64,000 nucleotides of DNA from a bacterium (GTDB lineage Bacteria > 4484-113 > JAGGVC01): contig JABRWB010000063.1 of NCBI GenBank assembly GCA_039961635.1, positions 1-64,000 on the forward strand, written 5' to 3'. A program made the position numbers and the translations under genes. Numbering within the stretch: the first letter of the stretch is position 1; each line of letters opens with the position of its first letter. Shown in pieces: positions 36,327 to 43,420 of this stretch. The notes beneath the pieces were generated by a model. It was given only the letters and a program-made list of their open reading frames with translations. It was not told the DNA's origin and searched no databases.

Positions 36327-37459
36327 TCCCCGTCCTCCATCAGCCGGATGCTCCTGCGCACGTCTTCGCCGAGTTCCTGCGCAAGCGGGGCGAAATGAAC
36401 CTTCAGCCTGTATTTAAGCTGGCTTATGCTTTCGTACTCGACCACCGCGTGTTCGAGAATCGCCAGCAGCGGAGGACGCGGGAATCCGCTTCTCAAAAGC
36501 AGCACGGGCTGCTTTCCCATCCCGTACGCCATCCCGATTAGCATCAGCGCGGAGCCGGACCACTCTTCGAGATTGTAAACAACGTAATCGCTTTCCTGCT
36601 GGTTTTCGCACGCCTGGCACATGAACTCAACGTCGGAAAACGGCTCCTTGAACCGGTAAGCAAACAGCCCCAGCTCTTTCAGCGCCGGTCTGATCGCCGA
36701 GCTGTAAAGCTCGTTGTTACGCGCGTTTTCCGGCAGCACGCATGTGACCTTCCCTTTGATGTATTCGGGAAACTTGCGGCAATAGCCTTCCTCAAACCTA
36801 AAGCAGCGCACAAAATCGCTTGGCCTGTAATCGTCGCGCTCCTTCAGCGTCCTCCGCCGGAGTTCGGTTTTGATATCGCCCGCGATGGATTTGGCCACAT
36901 CCTCGGTCAAAGCGATGCTCACATCCGCGCGGCTTCGCTCCGCGATCATTTCCGAAGCCACACTCGGCACTTCGCTGTAAAGCGGGCACTTCGCACAGGT
37001 GTCGAAATTGTAGAGCCGGATGTTCAGCTCCTTGCAGGCCATCGAAACGACCAGCTGTCCCTCGCCGCGGTAACTTCGCACTTCTGTTCCAAGCGACAGG
37101 AACCGGCAGCGCGGAATGCTTATGGTTTTGGGAACCGAACAGTTGAAACAGGTAAGCGGATCGACCTCGCTCACGTATGGATCGGTCGAGATCGCGCAGT
37201 GCGTGGCGCCGAAGGACGTGCGGCGGAACGGGCACGGAGGACAGTCGAGAAAAGTTTCCACGCCGCGTTGCTTGGTTCCCGCGGAGGGAACCGGTTTCTG
37301 CGCCGTTTCACCGGAACCGTACTTCTCCGGCGCGTCGCCAGTGCTTCCGGGCGATTCCATCGCGCCGGAGCTGCGAGCCGCGTCGGCTATTCCGTTTTCC
37401 GGAGCGTTCCTTTCCTCCACACGGACCACCCCTGGACCAGCTTCATACCCCGGATGCAT
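36323..37459 (-). CDS. Cysteine-rich protein with a C-terminal nucleoside deoxyribosyltransferase/TIR-like domain
   Basis: 378 residues. Residues 1-70 look disordered. Residues 73-158 hold Cys pairs CPPC (73-76), CFNC (104-107) and CAKC (155-158), plus single Cys at 88, 118 and 142, enough for two or more metal sites. After a helical linker, residues 238-325 follow the pattern of nucleoside 2-deoxyribosyltransferase-like folds: CVLPENARNNELYSSAIRP, ALKELGLFAYR, CQACENQQESDYVVYNLEEWS and LMLIGMAYGMGKQPVLLLR. Such domains bind nucleotides or act as NAD/nucleotide hydrolases. The exact start is uncertain; the first ATG sits very close to promoter-like sequence. Function unknown. Confidence 0.7.
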   Translation of the reverse strand: MHPGYEAGPGVVRVEERNAPENGIADAARSSGAMESPGSTGDAPEKYGSGETAQKPVPSAGTKQRGVETFLDCPPCPFRRTSFGATHCAISTDPYVSEVDPLTCFNCSVPKTISIPRCRFLSLGTEVRSYRGEGQLVVSMACKELNIRLYNFDTCAKCPLYSEVPSVASEMIAERSRADVSIALTEDVAKSIAGDIKTELRRRTLKERDDYRPSDFVRCFRFEEGYCRKFPEYIKGKVTCVLPENARNNELYSSAIRPALKELGLFAYRFKEPFSDVEFMCQACENQQESDYVVYNLEEWSGSALMLIGMAYGMGKQPVLLLRSGFPRPPLLAILEHAVVEYESISQLKYRLKVHFAPLAQELGEDVRRSIRLMEDGE

Positions 37460-37698
37460 TGTACGCTATTACATACGCAAATGCAATATATTTACCCCCT
37501 CTTTTGAAAACATGTTCCGGACGCCTTGCTGGAACTTGGATGTCCGGTTGCCCACAATGCAAGCAAAAACCCAATTCAGTCTAAGTGTTTCACCGCTTCA
37601 AGCCCGCTAATTATCTCTCCAAATCGCACTTCTAAAGCAATGGTAAATGAGAATGATTAGCCATCTTACTGCAATTTCGCGGCGCACGGCCCGCCCGA
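37460..37698. other. AT-rich divergent intergenic region
   Basis: About 240 bp between two divergent genes, with clearly lower G+C than its surroundings. On the minus strand TTGCAT-17-TACAAT overlaps the called ATG of the cysteine-rich gene, so either its start is downstream or a nearby TGTAAT is used. No gene was seen. Confidence 0.35.
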
Positions 37699-37707
37699 TG
37701 ATAAAAT
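37699..37707 (+). promoter_or_regulatory. Extended -10 promoter, predicted leaderless
   Basis: TGATAAAAT, 6 nt before the GTG at 37714, with no Shine-Dalgarno sequence. Confidence 0.55.
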
Positions 37708-37713
37708 CGCGCC

Positions 37714-38922
37714 GTGCCAGAGATCCACGGCATACCGGCGCAAGTTCCGCCTGCCGCGGGAGCATCCGCGCCCGAACTTTCCGCAGGTTCGACTTACCGT
37801 GCGGTAGTGACCGGCGAATTGGGAGGCAAAACCGAAGTCCTTATCGCCAACCGCTATTACCTCGCGCAAACTTCGCTGCGGTTCGAGCCTGGCGCCGTTC
37901 TCACGCTGTTGTTGTCGGAAGCGCGCCCCGACCTGTACGTGTTCCGCGTGCTCGGCCAATCGGACGCATCGGCCTCCTTAAGCCTTGCATTCTCCGATGC
38001 GGATGCGGCGCTGGCGAGGCTTGGAATCGCGCCGGACACGGACACGCTCGCCGCGGCCCGCGCCCTTTTGGCAGCCGGTGCTCCGCTGACCTCGGATTCC
38101 GTCGCGCTTTTCGCCAGGCTCGCGCAGGCGTCCGGCCCAGCCAAAATCCCGATGCTGGCGACGATTTACGCCGCGCTTGTTTCGGAAGGCGCGTCGCCCG
38201 ACCTCGCGCTGATGGGCCAGGTCGCGTCCTACCTTGCGGGAGGTGCGGCGCTCGGATCGCTTCTCGCCCGGTTGGAACGCGCGCAGCGCCGCATGGGTCT
38301 CCGAAGCGCGGATTTCTTCAAGGCGCTTTTCATCGAGGAAGATTTCCGGGACGCGGACGGCATCCGGCTGCTGGCGGACTTGCTTCACACACCCGTCGAA
38401 GCCTCGATCGCCCGCTCGCTGAAAAGCGAAGCGCCCTCGGCCGCGGCGACCGGCTCGCATGCGATTTCCGCCGCGGCGGACATTCCGGCGGAGTTTTCCG
38501 AAGGGGACGAGATTGAATTGCTCGCGGTCACCGTCGCCGCGCAGCTCGAAGCGCTTGCGGTTGTCAATTCCGTATCCGAAGATTCGATATTGCTGGAGCT
38601 TCCCGTTCGAATCGGAGGAAACAGCGTCTCTCTGCTGCTCGATTACCGCCGCGAGCCGCCGGACGGATACGACGAGCGCTACACCGCACTTTTGGGATTG
38701 GACGCTCCCTCGCTCGGACGCATCGAGGCGATAGTCCGCAAGCGCGGCGCGCGGATGGAAGTCGAAATCATGGCGTCGGATGAAAACACGCTCGCGCTTT
38801 TGTCCGATATCGCAAACGAAACCTGCGCCGCGAAGTCGCTGGCCTCCGCAACCGGCTCGGCATCCGTCGATATCGAATTCTCGCGGCTCGCACGGCCCGC
38901 GATCATCGAGGAGGGCGAATGA
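37714..38922 (+). CDS. FliK/YlqG-like protein paired with an FlhB-domain protein
   Basis: 402 residues, Ala/Ser/Leu-rich, no signal peptide. The C-terminal region (about 255-390) has GDEIELLAVTVAAQLEALAV and ELPVRIGGNSVSLLLDYRR, resembling flagellar hook-length control protein C-terminal domains and their YlqG-like relatives. The helical middle (110-250) may be a spacer. Its stop overlaps the ATG of the FlhB-like gene by 4 bp, the same gene pair as ylqG-ylqH in Bacillus. No flagellar structural genes are in the window. The family assignment leans on the neighbour. Confidence 0.55.
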   Translation: MPEIHGIPAQVPPAAGASAPELSAGSTYRAVVTGELGGKTEVLIANRYYLAQTSLRFEPGAVLTLLLSEARPDLYVFRVLGQSDASASLSLAFSDADAALARLGIAPDTDTLAAARALLAAGAPLTSDSVALFARLAQASGPAKIPMLATIYAALVSEGASPDLALMGQVASYLAGGAALGSLLARLERAQRRMGLRSADFFKALFIEEDFRDADGIRLLADLLHTPVEASIARSLKSEAPSAAATGSHAISAAADIPAEFSEGDEIELLAVTVAAQLEALAVVNSVSEDSILLELPVRIGGNSVSLLLDYRREPPDGYDERYTALLGLDAPSLGRIEAIVRKRGARMEVEIMASDENTLALLSDIANETCAAKSLASATGSASVDIEFSRLARPAIIEEGE

Positions 38923-39221
38923 CCGGCGCCGACGAAAGAAGACGAATCCTAGACCGGCTGGCCGTGGCGCTCAAGTACGAGCCGGAGCGGGGGGACTCCG
39001 CGCCCAAAGTGGTCGCATCGGGACGCGGCTACACGGCGGAGCGCATCATCGAAATCGCAAAGGCCAGCGGCGTGAAAATCCACGAGGACCCGAATCTCGT
39101 GCGGCTGCTCGCATCGGTCGAAATCGAGCGGGAAATTCCCGTCGCTTTGTTCGCGGCCGTGGCCGAAATCCTGGCGCTCGTGTACCGGGCCGACGAGGAG
39201 AAGCGAAGGATGGCGGGCTGA
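38919..39221 (+). CDS. Stand-alone FlhB C-terminal-domain protein (YlqH/FhlB-like)
   Basis: 100 residues matching the cytoplasmic FlhB/YscU domain downstream of its autocleavage site: AVALKYEPERGDSAPKVVASG, then GVKIHEDPNLVRLLASVEIEREIPVALF. The NPTH autocleavage sequence and the membrane part are missing, as in YlqH/FhlB proteins. FlhB C-terminal domains switch export specificity by interacting with FliK, which fits the preceding FliK-like gene. Confidence 0.85.
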   Translation: MTGADERRRILDRLAVALKYEPERGDSAPKVVASGRGYTAERIIEIAKASGVKIHEDPNLVRLLASVEIEREIPVALFAAVAEILALVYRADEEKRRMAG

Positions 39222-39223
39222 AA

Positions 39224-40852
39224 CTAAACCTCCGTCTTCCCTGCTCCCGGGCCGACTTCCACCATCAGCCGCACGCCTTCCTCGTTCGTAAGAAAATAAA
39301 CGCCGATGGGGAGCAGCACCTCGTCGCCGACGGCCACCGTTCCGTGCGATTCGTTCCGTGCGTCCGTAAGCTCCCCCCCCGTGGTCACGAATTTGGCCCA
39401 GCCCGCCTCGAGCGCGTGCGTCACCGTTTTGGCCTTGCCCGATTCGAGCGATACATCGCCCGCCCATTCCTCGAACGATTTCGGCTTGCCGGTGTACTCA
39501 ACCTTGATTTTGTATCGGCCTTCGGAAAGCGTCGCGGGGACGCCCCCGATCGTGGAAGTGATGTAGCGCGACGTATCCGCCGCCGGGTAATAGTAAACCT
39601 GGATCAGATTGCCGGGCACTTCCTTGCCTCCGACCGTCGCGATGACGGTGATGGACGTGCTCTGGAAGTCCGCCCGCAGCGTCTGGTGTTTGCCCTCCGC
39701 GACCGCGACGCCGCTAATCCATACGGACGGCTTGTCCTGGCTGTTCGTGTATTCGACGCGCAGGTCGTAATTCGCGGGTTCGAGGGCTATCGTCCACTCC
39801 CCGCTGGATTTGACGATGGAATTGGCGGATTCGCCCTGGTTGTACACGTAAACGTAAAAGTCGTGGCCAGGAATCTGCCCCCCCCCAGTGGTGAACGCGT
39901 TGACCTTGATCGTGCCCACCGGCAGCGATATGTTGACCCGGTTTACCTTGCCCGCCTCGACCGCGACGCCTTTCTCCCAGTGCTCGTATTCGCCCTCCCC
40001 CTCCCCCACCGATACTTTCACGTCGTAAGTGCCGGGATCTATCGGGAACTCGTCGCCCGGCTCGCCCTGCGCGATCGGAGATGATGTGTCGCCCGATTCG
40101 TGCACAGCGACCTTCGCGCCCGGCAACGCCTTGCCGCCCTGAAGGATCACCACAAGCGACCCGCCGCTGAAGTTGGCCTCCAGCGTCGCGGTTTTGCCTT
40201 CCTCCACCTTTACGTCCCGGCGCCATAGCGGCTCGCTGTTTTTGCCCGTGCCGAGCACGAGGCGCACGTCGTAGGTTCCTTCAAGCACCTTCACCGGCTT
40301 GTCCGCTTTGCCGGACGCAAGCACGCTTGTCTCGTCGCCGGGCGGAAACACCGCGACCTCGACGTCCTTCGCGGTGTACGCGGTGCCCGCCCCGCCCAGG
40401 TCAACCGCGATGTATCCGAAATCGAACTTGATTTCCTCGCGCAAAAGCTTGCCGTCCTCCACCGTGAGGCCGGTTTTCCATTTCTTGCGCTCGACGCCGA
40501 ACTTGTCCTTGTAGACCGCGAGCACGTCGTAGTCGCCCGCCTTGAGCGTCTCCGCGATTCCGTCCTCCGGCTCGGCGACGGGATGCTCGTGGTCGTCCGG
40601 CGCGCATACGTACAGCTCGCTCGAATCCCCCACGCGGTCCTCGCCCGCGTAAACGCGGATTTCAAGCTGCCCCGCGCCCTCCACGTCGAACTTGCCCGGC
40701 TCGCCCGGACCGGACGGCGGCGGTATGAAATTGCCGGCCGCATCCATCCCCGCGCCGCCGCCAGCCGGACGCTTGCGGGGGATCGTCGCAATCACGGCCA
40801 CGACGATCACAACCAGCACAACCGCGACAATCGCTACAGTCCGCTTATCCAT
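39224..40852 (-). CDS. Membrane-anchored protein of repeated beta-sandwich domains
   Basis: 542 residues. One N-terminal membrane helix (about 6-26) and a Gly/Pro linker are followed by five or six divergent repeats of about 85-90 residues, each with a GxYDV(R/K)V strand and a G-K-x-(W)-x5-V-x-x-GK motif, for example GTYDVRLVLGTGKNSEPLW and GTYDVKVSVGEG. This resembles carboxypeptidase-regulatory or Ig-like repeats. No enzymatic motif was seen. The ATG with AGGAAG upstream was chosen over a GTG 9 bp earlier. It follows the DUF3187 gene, so both may be envelope proteins of one unit. Confidence 0.75.
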   Translation of the reverse strand: MDKRTVAIVAVVLVVIVVAVIATIPRKRPAGGGAGMDAAGNFIPPPSGPGEPGKFDVEGAGQLEIRVYAGEDRVGDSSELYVCAPDDHEHPVAEPEDGIAETLKAGDYDVLAVYKDKFGVERKKWKTGLTVEDGKLLREEIKFDFGYIAVDLGGAGTAYTAKDVEVAVFPPGDETSVLASGKADKPVKVLEGTYDVRLVLGTGKNSEPLWRRDVKVEEGKTATLEANFSGGSLVVILQGGKALPGAKVAVHESGDTSSPIAQGEPGDEFPIDPGTYDVKVSVGEGEGEYEHWEKGVAVEAGKVNRVNISLPVGTIKVNAFTTGGGQIPGHDFYVYVYNQGESANSIVKSSGEWTIALEPANYDLRVEYTNSQDKPSVWISGVAVAEGKHQTLRADFQSTSITVIATVGGKEVPGNLIQVYYYPAADTSRYITSTIGGVPATLSEGRYKIKVEYTGKPKSFEEWAGDVSLESGKAKTVTHALEAGWAKFVTTGGELTDARNESHGTVAVGDEVLLPIGVYFLTNEEGVRLMVEVGPGAGKTEV

Positions 40853-40914
40853 AGAGGCCACTTCCTATGCGCAAAGCATAATCAGTTTACCCAAACCGCG
40901 CCCGGCGCGCCCGA

Positions 40915-42012
40915 TCAGAAATGATAGGTGAACTGCGAGAAAATGGCGAAATCAGGCGCGGTGTCAACCGCGATGTCTTCGCTGAATCCGCCTTCCCAGA
41001 TCACATTGCGCCACAGGTAGCGTTTGAAGCCGAGCGCCATTTCCAGCGTGTCCTGGTCCACGTCGTTGATGCCGTACTTGTACGGATTCGTCTGGTGATG
41101 GAACTGGATCAGCCACGAGTGCTTGCGGTTCGCCTGGTATTCGCCGGCTAGCGACCATTTCCAGATGTCGTTGCCTTCGAGGTCCAAATCGTTGCCGCCG
41201 GTGAACACGTATCCTGTCTGGCCGTACAGGATCATCCGCCCGAACGTCTTCTGCGCCAGCAGGTCGAATCCCGCGTCGAATCCGCCGCTACCGAGAATGT
41301 CTCCCGGCTCGCCCGTCGGAATCTTTATTGCCGCGCGCGCGGAAATCGCGGGCCACCCGCCGCCTTCCGGCCGGATGAAGTATTTCCCGGAAAACGAAAC
41401 ATCGCCGAATCCGAAGCTGTCGCTTTCGCCTAGCACCCGGAATTCGTTGCCGTTCGCCACGACGAACGTGTACTCGTTCTCGTTGTAGAGAGGCCTGTCG
41501 CCCGTGGGCAGGCCGAAAAATCCGTGCCAGCTTTCGATCCACCCGTCGAAAATCCCGCGCGACGAAAAATGCACGGGTACGAACACGCCAAGCTCGACGC
41601 GCTCGCTCATCCCGCGCCGGTACGAAATCGTCTGCCGGTAACTCTCCAGGTCGATGTCGAACAGCGCGTCGCCTTCCTGGTACTTGACGAAGTTGTTGGC
41701 GATGTCCAGCCGGTACGCCAGAAGCGCCCTGCCCTCCGGCAGCGTGTAGGCGCTCTCGGCCGGCATCTGCAGCACGGTAAGCGCAAGCGGATGCTGCGAA
41801 ATCCAGTCGAACGGTCCCTTGGGAAGCCAGCGCCAGGGCGCGCCCTCCGGCGCAAGCCCGACCTTCGGAAGCTCTTCGGAAGGCGGTTCCTCGCCCGGCT
41901 CGAACTCGGTGACGGCCACGTCAACCTTGACGCCGTCGCCCCCGTCGTCGTCGGCCAGGCACGGAACGCACGATATCGCAAGCAAAACAAGCACCAGCGC
42001 GGCAATCTTCAA
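40915..42012 (-). CDS. DUF3187-type outer-membrane beta-barrel protein
   Basis: 365 residues with a signal peptide (cleavage near SCVPCLA). After a linker, the sequence alternates short amphipathic strands, including SYRRGMSERVELGVFVPV and SDSFGFGDVSFSGKYF, and ends FTYHF, an aromatic C terminus typical of outer-membrane barrels. The NPLALTVLQMPAES-like start of the barrel (HPLALTVLQMP) fits DUF3187 proteins of unknown function. An extended -10 lies 37 nt upstream. Confidence 0.8.
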   Translation of the reverse strand: MKIAALVLVLLAISCVPCLADDDGGDGVKVDVAVTEFEPGEEPPSEELPKVGLAPEGAPWRWLPKGPFDWISQHPLALTVLQMPAESAYTLPEGRALLAYRLDIANNFVKYQEGDALFDIDLESYRQTISYRRGMSERVELGVFVPVHFSSRGIFDGWIESWHGFFGLPTGDRPLYNENEYTFVVANGNEFRVLGESDSFGFGDVSFSGKYFIRPEGGGWPAISARAAIKIPTGEPGDILGSGGFDAGFDLLAQKTFGRMILYGQTGYVFTGGNDLDLEGNDIWKWSLAGEYQANRKHSWLIQFHHQTNPYKYGINDVDQDTLEMALGFKRYLWRNVIWEGGFSEDIAVDTAPDFAIFSQFTYHF

Positions 42013-42049
42013 CGCAAAACCTCTTTACGGAACCGGATAAAGACCGCCC

Positions 42050-42058
42050 ATTCTATCA
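42050..42058 (-). promoter_or_regulatory. Extended -10 promoter of the DUF3187 gene
   Basis: TGATAGAAT on the minus strand, 37 nt before the ATG. Confidence 0.5.
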
Positions 42059-42973
42059 CGGGCGCCGCGCCCAGGCGAACGCCAGGTACGCGCACAGCGG
42101 CGCCGCGAACAGCACCAGCGCGAGTATCCGCCGCACTTGCAGCACCGTGTCGGCGCCGACCAGCCGCTTTCCCAAAAGCACTCCGCCCACGGGCTCCCAG
42201 TATTCAGACGCGGCCTCGTCGCCCGCGGTCACGACGGATTTGTCCAAATAACGCCCGCCCCGGTCGAATTTGAGCAGCGTGCCCCGCGAGCCGAGCACCG
42301 CGATCGCGCAGTCCGCTCCCTTCGCTATCGCGAGCGGGACTTCACCGCCCGTCAGCTTGCCCCGCAAATCCTTTATTAGATCTGGTCGCTGACCTTTTTT
42401 GAGCGGCTCCTTGAACGTCACCTGCGCCGGATTGAGTTCCACTTGCGGCGCGTACAGGTTCAGCGCCTTGCCCGGTACGTCTATCTCGGCGATCCAGCCG
42501 TCGTCCAGTTTCAGGATGCGCCGCGCCAGCACGCCGACAAGCGCGGGATCGTCCGCCGCCTTGCCCTGCATCACCGCCGCCCGGTCGGGGCGCAGGCTTT
42601 CCAGGCTTGCCGCCATCGTCATCGGCGGCACGCCCAGCTGCGGCGCGTCCTCGCGGTAAACCGGTTCGTCCAGCTGCGAAAGGTAGTTCATCCGCGTCCA
42701 GGTGTAATTGGGAGCGGACTTCCCCGCGCCGCCGCCAGTCCGCGATTGAGACGCCGAAAATTCCAGAACGATCGGCGGGTACGGCCATGCCGCGCTGTAC
42801 TTGTACGGGAACGCGGACAGGTCGGGCATCCTCGGCGTGCGCCCGTACAGCTCGCCCGCGTCCGACGGCGCGCCGTGGAACCAGAACAGCGCGATTCCGG
42901 CCGCGTCCAGCAGGAACACGGCGCAGAAAAACACACCAGCGAAAACTCCGAATGGCGAATGCCCGCGTTTCAA
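42056..42973 (-). CDS. Unknown membrane protein with N- and C-terminal membrane helices
   Basis: 305 residues from a TTG. A helix near the N terminus (GVFAGVFFCAVFLLDAAGIALFWF) and one at the C terminus (ILALVLFAAPLCAYLAFAW) flank an extracytoplasmic region of about 230 residues with no recognised motif. The frame stays open another 162 bp upstream, but that part lies in the multi-hairpin repeat and does not look like protein. The TTG at 42973, 8 nt after TATCAT, is the best start I can find, with low certainty. Function unknown. Confidence 0.55.
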   Translation of the reverse strand: MKRGHSPFGVFAGVFFCAVFLLDAAGIALFWFHGAPSDAGELYGRTPRMPDLSAFPYKYSAAWPYPPIVLEFSASQSRTGGGAGKSAPNYTWTRMNYLSQLDEPVYREDAPQLGVPPMTMAASLESLRPDRAAVMQGKAADDPALVGVLARRILKLDDGWIAEIDVPGKALNLYAPQVELNPAQVTFKEPLKKGQRPDLIKDLRGKLTGGEVPLAIAKGADCAIAVLGSRGTLLKFDRGGRYLDKSVVTAGDEAASEYWEPVGGVLLGKRLVGADTVLQVRRILALVLFAAPLCAYLAFAWARRP

Positions 42974-43022
42974 ACTGGAACATGATAGCGCAGTTGCAGC
43001 GATGCACTGCGCGCGCCTTTTA

Positions 43023-43136
43023 TTGGGAGTGCACCGGCTTGCCGGTGCAATTTCGGATTGCGGAGATTCAACACCGACCTTTTCTCCGGCGATTAGTCGC
43101 CGGACAAAAAGCACCGATGAATCGGCGCACTCCAAA
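43023..43136. repeat. Multi-hairpin repeat element A
   Basis: Outer arms TTGGGAGTGC (43023-43032) and GCACTCCAAA (43127-43136) are inverted. Inside are a 9-bp stem TGCACCGGC-tt-GCCGGTGCA (43030-43049), an 8-bp stem TCCGGCGA-ttag-TCGCCGGA (43085-43104) and a stem around CCGATGAATCGG (43114-43125). The whole unit could fold into a branched structure. A related element with the same outer arms lies at 53307-53450. Confidence 0.7.
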
Positions 43137-43163
43137 TATGCCCAGACGACGCTTGCCGAGATT

Positions 43164-43183
43164 CCCGGCTCTGGAGAGCCGGG
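43164..43183. repeat. Additional perfect hairpin next to element A
   Basis: CCCGGCTC-tgga-GAGCCGGG, an 8-bp stem with a 4-nt loop, 28 bp beyond element A. No T-tract follows, so it is probably not a terminator. Confidence 0.6.
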
Positions 43184-43184
43184 C

Positions 43185-43420
43185 TATATCAGCCACCGCA
43201 ACCCGACTTACTCCGAGAACACGATTGCGCTTCCGAGCGATAGGGGCGCGCTGGTAATAAGCGGATTGAGACATGGCCCCGGCGGGCAAGCGAAGCGCCG
43301 CCCGTTGGGGGGTCGAAGATGTACGAAGGGACACGGCCAAAGACGCAGATCGCGGGAAGGGACGATCTTTCGCCGGTCTGGAGACTGACGGCATATTCCT
43401 GAAGGAAACAGCCGGCCGCG
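43185..43420. other. Intergenic remainder downstream of the SNF2 gene
   Basis: About 235 bp with no supported gene. Several short frames are open on both strands, but none has a ribosome binding site or a recognisable product. It separates the SNF2 stop from repeat element A. Confidence 0.3.

Noticed and set aside
42974-43135. N-terminal extension of the 42056-42973 gene through element A
   Set aside because: The extra 54 codons run across the outer repeat arm and hairpins and show no protein-like composition, so the gene was started at the TTG at 42973.
43244-43402. A plus-strand open frame of about 52 codons ending in DDLSPVWRLTAYS
   Set aside because: It reads plausibly at the end but has no good start, no ribosome binding site and no recognisable family, and it lies in the low-information stretch behind element A. 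Possibly a gene remnant.
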